This document shows, piece by piece, positions 25,624 through 34,621 of a stretch of DNA of 44,131 nucleotides (position 1 is its first letter; the number at the start of each line of letters is the position of its first letter). Source of the stretch: JAADEM01 sp965371855 (GTDB lineage: Bacteria > Bacteroidota > Bacteroidia > Bacteroidales > Marinilabiliaceae); the NCBI GenBank assembly GCA_965371855.1, contig CBDUZZ010000037.1, positions 1-44,131 of the forward strand, written 5' to 3'. The notes beneath the pieces were generated by a model that saw only the letters and a program-made list of their open reading frames with translations, ran no database searches and was not told where the DNA came from. Both the position numbers and the translations under genes were made by a program.

Positions 25624-25892
25624 CTTTTTTTGTTTCGAAATGCTGGAAGTTGTCCGTATTAACAGGTTAAGACGCGGTAGTACAGCCAGATAAAATCTTA
25701 TCAACAATCAAAAGTTGACTAAAAAGATAAATTTCAAAACCAATTAGTCTTTCTTTTTTATTCACATTTTGGAAGAAAATATAATGTAGAAGAGCTTTGT
25801 TTCACTTGTTTACTGGTATTTTGTATTTCCGAAACAAGTATACTGGAGTTGCTAATGCCGATCAACTGAATGTTGATTGTATGAGAATAAAA

Positions 25893-25922
25893 AAAGCGAT
25901 ACCCGTAATTGAGTATCGCTTT
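25893..25922 (-). terminator. Intrinsic terminator after ppiD
   Basis: AAAGCGATAC and GTATCGCTTT form a perfect 10-bp stem with a 10-base loop. On the minus strand the stem is followed by a run of seven T residues, the classical form, 25 bp after the ppiD stop. The rest of the 324-bp gap up to the nrdJ promoter holds a small inverted repeat (ATCAAC/GTTGAT, 25861-25877) and no gene I can support. Confidence 0.85.
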
Positions 25923-25946
25923 GTAGAATTTTATAAAAGATATTAC

Positions 25947-28037
25947 TTAGTAAAACCTAATCCGGTTATCTGTTATTTCAGCTCCATTTTCTAATGATTC
26001 AAATATGCTGTAATCTATCTTGTAATTGGTACTTTGTTGGAGTTGTGTTTTTTCCATTTCAGGATTAACTTCTATCGTTGATTCATTATTTACTTTAACA
26101 ACAAATACTCCATTGTTTCCTCTTAAAGGAGTGGATATTTCACCCAATTTACTGTAAACAGCTAATGCCACTAAGGTTGGTTCAATACCTGCACCTGTAA
26201 CTTGCTGGTCAACAAAACTGATACCTTCGGCTTCCTGGATATTTATATTTAGCTTATCAGCTAATTGTTGCATGTCCGTAATTCCCTTTTGTTTATTTTT
26301 TATGTCAGCAATGATTATGTCTGCCTTTTTCTCTTTTAGAAGTTCTCTTTTTATTTGATTTTTCACATTAGCTAACGGAGCATCACCTTTTTCTGTTTTG
26401 CCCGTAAGAACTGCAATAATAAATTCATCGCCAAATTCATATATTGGTGATGTGTCTCCTATCTCATTTTCAAATGTCCATCTTATCAAACTTCTGGGTG
26501 ATTTCAGAGTTCCAATATTTCTATCTGTTGTTTTAATACCTCTTCCATAACGTTTAACAAGATTCTCTTCTTCAATAGCTTTATTGAATTTTTCAGGTGT
26601 GTTATTAAGCGCTGCAAATTTTGTGGCTTGTGAATAAACATTTTGATAAGTTTTGGAACTGTATGTTATATCCCTCACAAGAGTAGCAATCTTGTACTTG
26701 GTTGTTGGTTTTCCTTTGGCTTGGATATTTATAATATGTACTCCAAATTGTGACTCAACTTTTACGATATCACCTTTTTTTCCGTTAAAACAGGCTTCAT
26801 TGAATGGTTTAACCATTGCTCCGTCTTTAAACCATCCCAAATCACCTCCATTAATGGCAGAACCCGGATCTTCAGAGTTTGTTCTTGCAAGAGTTGCAAA
26901 ATCAACACTCTTATTAAGCAAATTAATCAGGCTGTCAGCTTTTGCGTTAAGCTCTTCAAGTGAAGCCCCTGTTCTAAGAAGTATATGGCGTGCTTTAACC
27001 GAATCGGGCATAGGTTTTATATCTACTAATCTTGTAAGATTATAAGACTCATTTTTCAGATATGGTCCGTACAAATCATCAATCTTAGCATCTGATATAA
27101 AATCCTGAAGTTGGGGACTGAGTTGTTCCGGTTTAAAATAACGCTCAATATATGGTTCATCAGAGTTCATTTTTACATATTGAGCAGGGTCAGTGTCTTT
27201 AGATCCAAAAACACCCATGACTTTAGTTATCCATTTTTCTGCCATTAATTTGTCTTCTTCTGATGGGGTAACTGCAAAAGAAACATACTCGATGTCACGT
27301 GTTTCATCCTGTTGGAAATTATTTATGTTCTCCTGGTAATAATCTTCAATTTCGGAATCAGTGATTTTCACAGCGCTGTCAGGAATCGAAGTGTAACGTT
27401 TAGCAATGAATTCAAAATCCACTTTGCGCGATTTTGCTTTAGCCTCTATGCTAGCCTGAGAAGTAGTTACATACATTCCTCTTTTAAGGAGTGAAGTGTA
27501 TTTTTCATTAATACGTTCATTAATGATTTGTTTCTCAATAAAGTTCCAGAAAAAACTTGATCTGGGATCATTGTCTTTTTGCTTAAGAAAATTTATAAGT
27601 TGTGCCTGATCGAAAATACCGGTTTGGGGGTCAGTGAAAACCTGACGGATAATTGGGTGAACATTCTTACCGGTAATCATAGTTAGAAGCTCCTCTGATG
27701 TTACCTTAAGCCCTAATTCAGTAGCTTTTTCATTCATGATTGTTTCGAAGATCAATTGTTTCCAAACCTGATCTTGAATCTTATAAGTTTCCTGCTCTTC
27801 TATTGACGAGCGGCCTGATTGTAACTTCACAAACTCTTCCTGTTCATCTAATTTAGCCTGATACTCCTGAATTGAAATTGAGGTGCCATTTATTTCTGCT
27901 ACTTGCTGTTGGGAGCCTTCGAATAATGTATTTCCTGAGCTTAATAAGTCAGTAAGTAGAAATGCAATAAGTGCAAATCCAATAAAAACAGCTACTAATA
28001 TTCCTCCTTTGTTTCTAATTTTCTGTAACGTTGCCAT
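25947..28037 (-). CDS. ppiD: PpiD-like periplasmic peptidyl-prolyl isomerase / chaperone (SurA_N and parvulin domains)
   Basis: 696 residues. A short cytoplasmic start (ATLQKIRNKGG) is followed by one membrane span (about 12-31), a SurA_N-type chaperone region, and a parvulin rotamase domain at about 340-445 containing KARHILLRTGAS, LARTNSEDPGSAINGGDLGW and FGVHIINIQ. The layout is that of PpiD, an inner-membrane-anchored folding factor for exported and outer-membrane proteins. It is the last gene of the coaX operon, follows the CBS protein by 130 bp, and is closed by a good terminator. The organisation is usual for Bacteroidota; catalytic activity of the rotamase domain is not assured. Confidence 0.9.
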   Translation of the reverse strand: MATLQKIRNKGGILVAVFIGFALIAFLLTDLLSSGNTLFEGSQQQVAEINGTSISIQEYQAKLDEQEEFVKLQSGRSSIEEQETYKIQDQVWKQLIFETIMNEKATELGLKVTSEELLTMITGKNVHPIIRQVFTDPQTGIFDQAQLINFLKQKDNDPRSSFFWNFIEKQIINERINEKYTSLLKRGMYVTTSQASIEAKAKSRKVDFEFIAKRYTSIPDSAVKITDSEIEDYYQENINNFQQDETRDIEYVSFAVTPSEEDKLMAEKWITKVMGVFGSKDTDPAQYVKMNSDEPYIERYFKPEQLSPQLQDFISDAKIDDLYGPYLKNESYNLTRLVDIKPMPDSVKARHILLRTGASLEELNAKADSLINLLNKSVDFATLARTNSEDPGSAINGGDLGWFKDGAMVKPFNEACFNGKKGDIVKVESQFGVHIINIQAKGKPTTKYKIATLVRDITYSSKTYQNVYSQATKFAALNNTPEKFNKAIEEENLVKRYGRGIKTTDRNIGTLKSPRSLIRWTFENEIGDTSPIYEFGDEFIIAVLTGKTEKGDAPLANVKNQIKRELLKEKKADIIIADIKNKQKGITDMQQLADKLNINIQEAEGISFVDQQVTGAGIEPTLVALAVYSKLGEISTPLRGNNGVFVVKVNNESTIEVNPEMEKTQLQQSTNYKIDYSIFESLENGAEITDNRIRFY

Positions 28038-28167
28038 TCTAATTCTTAATAATTATTATATAAATATGCTTAATTTTTCAGGCTACGAATATACAAAAAA
28101 AAGCTTATGCATAAAGGTTACTTTTTTTTATTAATAAAATATTGTGATTAATATTATTAAATTGTTA

Positions 28168-29433
28168 TTAATCAGATAATGACAAAGCTATTTTTACTAA
28201 ATTAATCTTGGAATTAGTAGCCTCAAGTATCTTAATTGTGAAAGATTCAATGGTAATTTCGTCATTTATTTTCGGAATGGATTGAAAAAAATAGAGGATC
28301 ATTCCGGCAATTGTTTCATAATTTGCTGATTCCGGCAAATTGAGGTTGTATTTTTCATTAATATAGTCTATCTCCAGCCTGCCGGAGAATTTGTATTCCC
28401 TATCGTTAATTTTCACTTCAATATGATCAGAAGAATCATGTTCATCATCTATTTCTCCAAAAATTTCTTCCAAAATATCTTCAAGAGTAATAATGCCGGC
28501 AGTACCACCAAATTCATCTACAACCAAGGCAATACTTTTATTTTCATCTGTAAATTGTTTCAAAAGGGAGTTGGCTGACATTGATTCCGGTACAATTGAT
28601 ATTGGGCTGATAATATTTTTCAACAGTTTAGGGTTTTTAAACATTTGTGAAACATGGATATAACCAATAATATTATCAATATTTTGTTTGTAAACTAATA
28701 TTCTGGAGAAACCGGTTTCTACGAATTTCTTTTGTAGCTCTTTAAGGGTTTCATTAATTTCGATAGCTTCGGTATCGGTGCGTGGAACTATACATTCCCG
28801 TATCTTTATTTTAGAGAAATCAATAGCATTTTTAAGTAGTTTTACCTCTTGAGGTACGTCTGTTGATTCTTTATCCTTTTTTTCATGCTGGGAAAGTAGA
28901 TTGTCAAGATCAACCCGTCCAAAGGGGAGCACGTTTTTTTTAGGAGGTAAATTTATACCTGCTACGCTTTTCATGATAAGCCTGGAGATAAATATTGTTG
29001 CAATACTTACAGGATAAAACAGTATATAAAAGAATAACAGGGGTATAGCAAACAGATTAAGAACTAGTATAGGGTTTATACGGAATAGCGTTTTAGGTAA
29101 AAATTCAGCGGTTACAAGAATAATAATTGTAGATATTATTGTTTGTAGAAGTAAGACCGTTGTATCTGACTGAATATATATTGTTAACTCAGGCTCAATT
29201 AATTTGGCCATTTGTAAACCGTATACCACAAGAGCAACATTGTTTCCAATCAATAATGTAGTTATGAAGAGAGAAGGGTTTTTTATAAATCTGTTAATGA
29301 TTTTTCCGAGAAAAGGAAGCTTTTTTTTGTTGAGCTCAATAAGTAATTTGTTGGATGAAATATATGCCATTTCGCAGCCCGAGAAAAAGGCAGAAAATAG
29401 AAGTGCGAAGATGATAATTGTTAGTTCGTTCAT
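28168..29433 (-). CDS. CNNM/CorC-type membrane protein with CBS pair (hemolysin family, GldE-like)
   Basis: 421 residues. The N-terminal DUF21/CNNM transmembrane domain (about 1-190) starts LTIIIFALLFSAFFSGCEMAY and contains LLIGNNVALVVYG. A CBS pair follows (about 200-325, with IVPRTDTEAIEINETLKE and IALVVDEFGGTAGIITLEDI), then a CorC_HlyC domain (about 340-421). The family is linked to Mg2+/Co2+ homeostasis and, as GldE, to gliding in Flavobacteria; no gliding genes are visible here, so I give no symbol. It lies 20 bp after lptC in the envelope operon. Confidence 0.88.
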   Translation of the reverse strand: MNELTIIIFALLFSAFFSGCEMAYISSNKLLIELNKKKLPFLGKIINRFIKNPSLFITTLLIGNNVALVVYGLQMAKLIEPELTIYIQSDTTVLLLQTIISTIIILVTAEFLPKTLFRINPILVLNLFAIPLLFFYILFYPVSIATIFISRLIMKSVAGINLPPKKNVLPFGRVDLDNLLSQHEKKDKESTDVPQEVKLLKNAIDFSKIKIRECIVPRTDTEAIEINETLKELQKKFVETGFSRILVYKQNIDNIIGYIHVSQMFKNPKLLKNIISPISIVPESMSANSLLKQFTDENKSIALVVDEFGGTAGIITLEDILEEIFGEIDDEHDSSDHIEVKINDREYKFSGRLEIDYINEKYNLNLPESANYETIAGMILYFFQSIPKINDEITIESFTIKILEATNSKINLVKIALSLSD

Positions 29434-29452
29434 TTATGAAAATAGAATTGTT

Positions 29453-30034
29453 CTAGTCTTCAATTTCAACTATTCCGGTAATGTTTTTAATGGTATAATT
29501 TGACAGATCGTCTTTCGATTCAAAACCAATACCATTTATTACATCAGCTTTAGTAGTTATTTTAACATGTTTATCTGAATAGATGAGTTTTTTTTCCAGA
29601 TCCCAGAAAAGTTGTTCTGTGTTTAATATCTCTCCTTTGGCATTAATTGCTTCTACATTATTATTAAGTTCCCAAAGTTTTTCTTTTGTGCTGTGACGGG
29701 CGTTATTACATTTTATTTGAGATTCTACCTCCCCATTTTTATTGTATGATAGAAATAGTAGTCCTTTAGGGAAATAGTCGTATGGTTCTTCAATGTTGCT
29801 GTAACGTTCTAATAGGGGAGTTACCAGCCGGTGTTTTACTCGACCTGAATCAAGCATGGTTGTTTCAAGATCTTCAATAGTAATGTTAGGTGCATCTTGC
29901 TGCTCTGTTAAAGCCTTAATCTCTTCCGGGTTGTTTGATTTACAAGAAACAAAAAAAACAGATACAGCAAGCAACAGGAAAAAGCTTGCTGTATCAAATA
30001 TGTTAATAACCTTGTATGTGTAATATGGTTTCAA
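29453..30034 (-). CDS. lptC: LptC-family LPS export lipoprotein
   Basis: 193 residues. The N-terminal hydrophobic segment ends in a lipobox-like FFVSC with the cysteine at residue 31, so this LptC is predicted to be a lipoprotein rather than having the uncleaved anchor of E. coli LptC. The beta-jellyroll LptC/OstA signature is clear in the second half: LNTEQLFWDLEKKLIYSDKH and VINGIGFESKDDL. LptC bridges the LptBFG transporter to LptA on the way to the outer membrane. It starts 3 bp after the TPR gene stop and is 20 bp before the CBS protein, well inside one operon. Confidence 0.85.
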   Translation of the reverse strand: MKPYYTYKVINIFDTASFFLLLAVSVFFVSCKSNNPEEIKALTEQQDAPNITIEDLETTMLDSGRVKHRLVTPLLERYSNIEEPYDYFPKGLLFLSYNKNGEVESQIKCNNARHSTKEKLWELNNNVEAINAKGEILNTEQLFWDLEKKLIYSDKHVKITTKADVINGIGFESKDDLSNYTIKNITGIVEIED

Positions 30035-30037
30035 GGT

Positions 30038-31402
30038 TTATTTCTTTTCACGAACTTTTGTTGTTTCGTTAATCCATTCTCCAATTTTGTATGTGCCTCC
30101 TAAGTTTACGTCAGGTTGCATGAATATTTCTTCTTTGTTGGGGAAGTGTGCAGAATAGATGCGGATTAAGTCATTGGCTTCGTCTGCTTTAGCCGGGTCA
30201 ATCTGTTTTGCTTTAATGAATTTGTCAACTACAGCCCAATAAACAGTGCTATGTTCAAATGCATTTTTGCCATAAGTCTTTGAGGCGGCAGCATAGGCTT
30301 TCCCGATAAGAATATATGCAGTTCCACAATCAGGTTTTAATGCGATTGCTTTTAAGGATATAGATTTAGTGTCAGAATATCTCTTTTCTGACAGATATAG
30401 TAATCCAAGTTTGGTCAGATATCTCGTCTTGTCATCAGTGTCCTCTTCCAGTTCAATAGCTTCTTTAAGATATTGCTTTGCATTTTCTATGTTTTTTGTT
30501 TTCAGATTCATTTTGAACAGGCCGTAAGCTGATGATGCTGACGGTTCAATTTTGTATAAAAGTTCTGATGTTTCGAAAAATAGTTGAGATTCACCACAGT
30601 CACTTTTGGCAAGAAGACGGTTTATACGTGTTAACCACTCCTCTTCACCGGCATGTTCAGTCAATTGCGGGCCAAATATTTTTTCAATGTTTTCACAACT
30701 TGCGGCACCACTTTTTGCAAAAAGTTTATCGACCATCTTTTTGTATCCTTCATACTCAATTTTCTTGTCGCCCTTAGCAGTAGCAATTTTTTTGTTTAAA
30801 ATATTTGTTGCAGTATTGTAGTTCTCAACAACAACTCCTTCGTCAATATCTCCGTCTCTATATCTGTTAACTGTAAGAGTCATAAAGGTAATGATAACAG
30901 CAGACTGGGCTTTTACTCCTCTTTCAGTTATGGCTTTATTTAATATTTGAAATGCTTCTTGTATAACCTCGTAATTATCTCCTTTGTATTTTAACATTGC
31001 AAGCGCCTTTTTACCCAAAATGTATGGTTCTGGATATCTTTTTGATGTGCCAAAATACTTAATACGTTGGTCATATATTTGCATCAACTTTACATAATGC
31101 TCCTCTTTTTTAACCGGGTCTTTCTCTTTACCTATAAGAGCTTTGTACATTGTTTCACCGTTGGAGTATATGTTAGATGTTGACTTGGGGCACTCATCAA
31201 ATACTTTTTGCCAATATACTAAAGCATCAGAATAGCTTTTTTGCTTATAATACTCACTGTATAATGAGAGGTTTTTCTTGCAATTTATGCTATCCTCTCC
31301 GTGACCGTATTTGGATCCATCTTCAACCCCTTTCTGTGCAAAAGAAGTTCCTGCTGAAATTAATAATCCTAATACTATTAATCTTGAAAATTTAATTAAC
31401 AT
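30038..31402 (-). CDS. Secreted tetratricopeptide-repeat protein of the coaX-lptC operon
   Basis: 454 residues with a signal peptide (about 1-22, ending TSFAQ). TPR-like helical pairs are visible: CKKNLSLYSEYYKQKSYSDA with LVYWQKVFDECP near the N-terminus, and in the C-terminal half SAYGLFKMNLKTKNIENAKQ, LTKLGLLYLSEKRYSDTKS and AYILIGKAYAAASK. It is probably periplasmic and mediates protein-protein contacts. Homologues sit in the same place between the barrel protein and lptC in many Bacteroidota. The partner is unknown; a role in outer-membrane assembly or surface-component export is a guess from context. Confidence 0.7.
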   Translation of the reverse strand: MLIKFSRLIVLGLLISAGTSFAQKGVEDGSKYGHGEDSINCKKNLSLYSEYYKQKSYSDALVYWQKVFDECPKSTSNIYSNGETMYKALIGKEKDPVKKEEHYVKLMQIYDQRIKYFGTSKRYPEPYILGKKALAMLKYKGDNYEVIQEAFQILNKAITERGVKAQSAVIITFMTLTVNRYRDGDIDEGVVVENYNTATNILNKKIATAKGDKKIEYEGYKKMVDKLFAKSGAASCENIEKIFGPQLTEHAGEEEWLTRINRLLAKSDCGESQLFFETSELLYKIEPSASSAYGLFKMNLKTKNIENAKQYLKEAIELEEDTDDKTRYLTKLGLLYLSEKRYSDTKSISLKAIALKPDCGTAYILIGKAYAAASKTYGKNAFEHSTVYWAVVDKFIKAKQIDPAKADEANDLIRIYSAHFPNKEEIFMQPDVNLGGTYKIGEWINETTKVREKK

Positions 31403-31443
31403 GATATTCAGGTTTTTTATTTTTGTTAATATAAAAACAGTTG

Positions 31444-32739
31444 TTATTCAAACTTTTGCTTCATAAACCAAAATTCATGAAGTGTAATATTCAAATATAT
31501 ATTAAAATACTTTTCTTTAACCAGGTTATAGTCTGTTGTGCCTCTTTGCCCTAATTCGAATGATACATTTAATGACGTTTTAGAACGCTTTAATGGAAAA
31601 CCTGCCCCAAAACTTATGCCAAAGTCTTCAAGCTGATAATTATTTACTACTAAATAGTCGTTTAGGAAGTGTCCACCAAGCCTGTATCTTATTCTTGAAA
31701 TATAAGATTTTGGGTTTCTGTCGTTAGGGATATATTCTACTCCAAAAGCGTATCTTGTTCTGGTAGTGGTGCTTGAAAATTCATCAGGGAAAGTTATATC
31801 ATCCCATCCATTAGTAAGATAATCGGCTGTAATGGTTAATTTGTTTTCAATATTGTATGCAACACCAAAACCGTACGACATAGGTAATTTTAATGCATTG
31901 TCACTAAAGTCTCTTTTATTATAGAGTAATGTGTCTGCATCAACAAAAAGTTCTCCTTCTATTTCAATGGTTGTTCCACGAGCTACTAATTCTTCTGAGT
32001 ATCCACTTAGTGGTGTTTTAGGACTAAATGTGGCTCCAATAGTTAAAGAGTTATTTTCTTTTATAGGTATTACAGCTTGTAATCCAAAGTCGAAAAAAAC
32101 ATCATTCACATGAATATTTTGTCTTCTTCCATAGGAGAGTGCACTAGGATGATTAAGATAATCTATAGAATTTACACTGGTTAAATTACCAAACAGATAA
32201 GAAAAGTGAGCGCCGACGGAAAGGAATTTTAGTATTTCTCCGCTAAAGCCGACATAAGCTCTTGTTATTGATCCTGTACCGTATGCTGTTTGTGATATGC
32301 TACCAAGTTTTTCATCTTCTGAAGTATTTGCAAAATTATATCCTGTGCCTGAAGAAGGTCTGATACCGATAGAAGCTGCTCCCCATCGGGTAACCGGAAA
32401 ACCTAATGAGAAATATTCGAAGTTTATATCACTGAAACTTGCGTTATTGTTTGTTGTCGATAGATCTTGATAAAATCCTTTGAGTCCTGTCTCAAAAAAG
32501 AATGATGAAGAATCAATCGCTGTATAAGAAGCAGGGTTGAGATCGTTAAGGTTTTCATTGGATCGTAATGCTATACCTGTACCACCCATTCCGGTGTTTC
32601 GTCCGTATCCGCGATGCTCAATATCTCCTACTCCATATCTGGAGTATGGAGAAAAAGTATAACTCTGTGCATGGATATCTACGATAGTAAATATTAAAGC
32701 TATAGTTATTATAAAAAAGACCTTATTTACTTTATTCAT
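31444..32739 (-). CDS. Outer-membrane beta-barrel protein of unknown function (PorV/FadL-like appearance)
   Basis: 431 residues with a signal peptide (about 1-25, ending DIHAQ). The mature start, YTFSPYSRYGVGDIEHRGYG, followed by GMGGTGIAL and LNPASYTA, is typical of a conserved Bacteroidota outer-membrane family. The rest alternates polar and hydrophobic residues in beta-strand fashion and ends with an aromatic strand (HEFWFMKQKFE). Function is not known; FadL- or PorV-like transport or chaperone roles are only analogies. Its start overlaps the coaX stop by 8 bp, so translation of the two is probably coupled. Confidence 0.7.
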   Translation of the reverse strand: MNKVNKVFFIITIALIFTIVDIHAQSYTFSPYSRYGVGDIEHRGYGRNTGMGGTGIALRSNENLNDLNPASYTAIDSSSFFFETGLKGFYQDLSTTNNNASFSDINFEYFSLGFPVTRWGAASIGIRPSSGTGYNFANTSEDEKLGSISQTAYGTGSITRAYVGFSGEILKFLSVGAHFSYLFGNLTSVNSIDYLNHPSALSYGRRQNIHVNDVFFDFGLQAVIPIKENNSLTIGATFSPKTPLSGYSEELVARGTTIEIEGELFVDADTLLYNKRDFSDNALKLPMSYGFGVAYNIENKLTITADYLTNGWDDITFPDEFSSTTTRTRYAFGVEYIPNDRNPKSYISRIRYRLGGHFLNDYLVVNNYQLEDFGISFGAGFPLKRSKTSLNVSFELGQRGTTDYNLVKEKYFNIYLNITLHEFWFMKQKFE

Positions 32740-33457
32740 TGTATTCTAATATTCGATTAAGACCTGTCAATACTAAATTGAAGTGTACAAAGATGCATTT
32801 TTTTAATTTTTTGACAAAGAAATCTGCATCTCCACCTGTAAATAAAATTATGATTTCAGGATATATTTTTTCAAGATGGCGTATATATCCCTCAAATTCA
32901 AACAATAACCCATATTGTATACCTGATTGAATTGCCTCGTTTGTTGTAGTTCCCAATAACTCTTTTTGTTCAGAAAACACCGGTAAAGGAAGTTGACTTG
33001 TAAAATGATTAAGAGCTTTGTAACGCATTTTCATTCCTGGAGAGATATTACCTCCGGTATAAATGCCATCCTTGTTAATAAATTCATAAGTGATAGCCGT
33101 TCCGGCATCTATGACTAAAATGTCTTTTTGGGGGTATAAAAATGATGCTCCTGTTACTGCTGCAATCCTATCTATCCCTAAAGTTTCGGGAGTTTTGTAA
33201 TTTACTGTTATTGGCAAAGGTGTGTTTACAGTAAGTGTTTTGAATCCAGGAAATACCGATTTGAGATTAGACAATATCGGATTATTCTTCATTTTAATTA
33301 CAGAAGAGAGGATACATTTAGAGATATTATGCTTTTCTTTTAATTTTTGAAGTTTATTTTTATCAAGGATATTGTATGAATCGGAATATATAAGTTGCCA
33401 TTTGTCAAAAACTCCTATTTTTGTCTGGGTATTTCCCTGATCAATGATTAAATTCAC
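32732..33457 (-). CDS. coaX: Type III pantothenate kinase CoaX
   Basis: 241 residues, normal length. It phosphorylates pantothenate, the first step of coenzyme A synthesis; type III enzymes are insensitive to CoA feedback. The phosphate-binding motif LIIDQGNTQTKIGVFD lies at residues 3-18, and DAGTAITYEFINKDGIYTGG with NISPGMKMRYKAL form the second active-site region. First gene of the six-gene minus-strand operon that continues with outer-envelope genes; the overlap with the barrel gene is 8 bp. A TATCTTTG element sits 34 bases upstream. Confidence 0.93.
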   Translation of the reverse strand: MNLIIDQGNTQTKIGVFDKWQLIYSDSYNILDKNKLQKLKEKHNISKCILSSVIKMKNNPILSNLKSVFPGFKTLTVNTPLPITVNYKTPETLGIDRIAAVTGASFLYPQKDILVIDAGTAITYEFINKDGIYTGGNISPGMKMRYKALNHFTSQLPLPVFSEQKELLGTTTNEAIQSGIQYGLLFEFEGYIRHLEKIYPEIIILFTGGDADFFVKKLKKCIFVHFNLVLTGLNRILEYNE

Positions 33458-33490
33458 GAAATTTGTTTAGAGTTATAAAAACAATAATTA

Positions 33491-33498
33491 CAAAGATA
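33491..33498 (-). promoter_or_regulatory. Candidate -7 element of the coaX operon promoter
   Basis: On the minus strand TATCTTTG matches TAnnTTTG exactly, 34-41 bases before the coaX ATG. The -33 region is not a clear TTG. It would drive the whole coaX-to-ppiD operon. Confidence 0.5.
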
Positions 33499-33559
33499 AA
33501 GAGTTTTTATTTAAAGTGAATAGCTTTTTTGAATTTGGTTGAACAATTATTTATTATTA

Positions 33560-34621
33560 ATGCGCAAGGTACTAATAGTTGAAGACGATAGGTTTATTTC
33601 TACCATTCTGTCTATGTTTTTGAAAGACCTGGGACATGAATTAATTGGAATATGTCAAACTGGAATAGAAGCAGTTGAAATGTGTTATGATATTAAACCG
33701 GATGTGGTTTTAATGGATATTCATATAGAAGGAGAAATGGATGGGATACAGACTACTGAAAGACTAAAAAATGAATTTGATATTCCGGTTATTTATGTTT
33801 CTTCTGATACAAGCAGTTATATAATTGAGCGTGCTATTGTAACCAATTCATATGGTTTTTTGGTAAAGCCTGTTAATAAACAGGAATTGGGTATTAGTAT
33901 AGACCTGGCATTTTATAAACATAAAGTAGATGTTGAACAGAAAGAGCGTGAGCGGGGCTATCGTCAATTTATTAGCGAATCACCGGTGCCAATTGTAATT
34001 GTTAACGATGGCAAGATACAGTACCTCAACAATCTGGCTCTTGAAGTTGTTTTTAAAACTCATTATATTGAGGATGTGTTACTTCAGCCTTTTATGAGTT
34101 TTGTTGCTGAAGAGGACAAAGATGTGGTAAAAAGATTGTTTGAAGATTTTCAAAACGAAGGTAATTGTTTTAAGTGCCAAACAATCCGAATTCAGGATGT
34201 TCATGGCAGATATACTTTTATGGAAATTGATGGTTCCAGAGTGAATTTTAATAAGAAAAGTTCTATACAAATTATTATTCGTGATGTATCTGAAGATATG
34301 TATATACGGGAAAAGATGGAGAGTTATAAAGAAGCTCTTATTAAATCTGGTGTTCACTTTGTTGTGTCAAAAACTGACTTAACAGTTATAGAATCATGTT
34401 TTGATAAAAAGTTTATTCTTCATGAACCCGGAGATTCTGATGAAACGAGAGATATTGTGTTAATGATTGATGATAAAGATAAGGAAAGGCTTACTGAGCC
34501 TGAAGGAAATCATATACTTGTTCAAATAAATGCTGACGGAGAAAACAGAGGCAACTTTAAAGCTTTAAAGATGCTTAATTTCAACGATGAAGTAACTCAT
34601 TTTATTTTTATTCCTGCTTAA
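33560..34621 (+). CDS. Orphan response regulator: REC receiver plus PAS domain, no DNA-binding output
   Basis: 353 residues from the ATG at 33560; a TTG seven codons upstream is less likely, because the receiver fold starts at MRKVLIVEDD. The REC domain (about 1-120) has the acidic pair E8-D9-D10, the phosphoacceptor D53 in VVLMDIHIEG, and K103 in GFLVKPVNK. A PAS-like domain covers about 130-245 (SESPVPIVIVNDGKIQYLNN and IIIRDVSEDMYIREKME). The last 100 or so residues match nothing I recognise. There is no HTH, GGDEF, HPt or kinase domain, and no histidine kinase gene nearby. It probably acts by protein contacts or feeds a distant kinase. It overlaps the mfd 3' end by 14 bp, tail to tail. 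Confidence 0.85.
   Translation: MRKVLIVEDDRFISTILSMFLKDLGHELIGICQTGIEAVEMCYDIKPDVVLMDIHIEGEMDGIQTTERLKNEFDIPVIYVSSDTSSYIIERAIVTNSYGFLVKPVNKQELGISIDLAFYKHKVDVEQKERERGYRQFISESPVPIVIVNDGKIQYLNNLALEVVFKTHYIEDVLLQPFMSFVAEEDKDVVKRLFEDFQNEGNCFKCQTIRIQDVHGRYTFMEIDGSRVNFNKKSSIQIIIRDVSEDMYIREKMESYKEALIKSGVHFVVSKTDLTVIESCFDKKFILHEPGDSDETRDIVLMIDDKDKERLTEPEGNHILVQINADGENRGNFKALKMLNFNDEVTHFIFIPA

Noticed and set aside
25520..25700. Cobalamin riboswitch or NrdR boxes upstream of nrdJ
   Set aside because: I see no B12-box-like conserved sequence and the leader is only about 65 bases long. AT-rich words such as TATAGCTATA do not match a pair of NrdR boxes well enough.
25797..25994. 65-codon plus-strand frame between nrdJ and ppiD
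   Set aside because: It runs through the ppiD terminator hairpin and into ppiD antisense, and has no protein-like composition.
28168..29433. Calling the CBS/CorC protein GldE and inferring gliding motility
   Set aside because: The family is widespread in non-gliding Bacteroidota and no other gliding gene is visible; domain content alone does not decide.
33539..33559. TTG start giving seven extra residues on the response regulator
   Set aside because: Receiver domains start directly at the KVLIVEDD strand; the ATG at 33560 gives the normal N-terminus.
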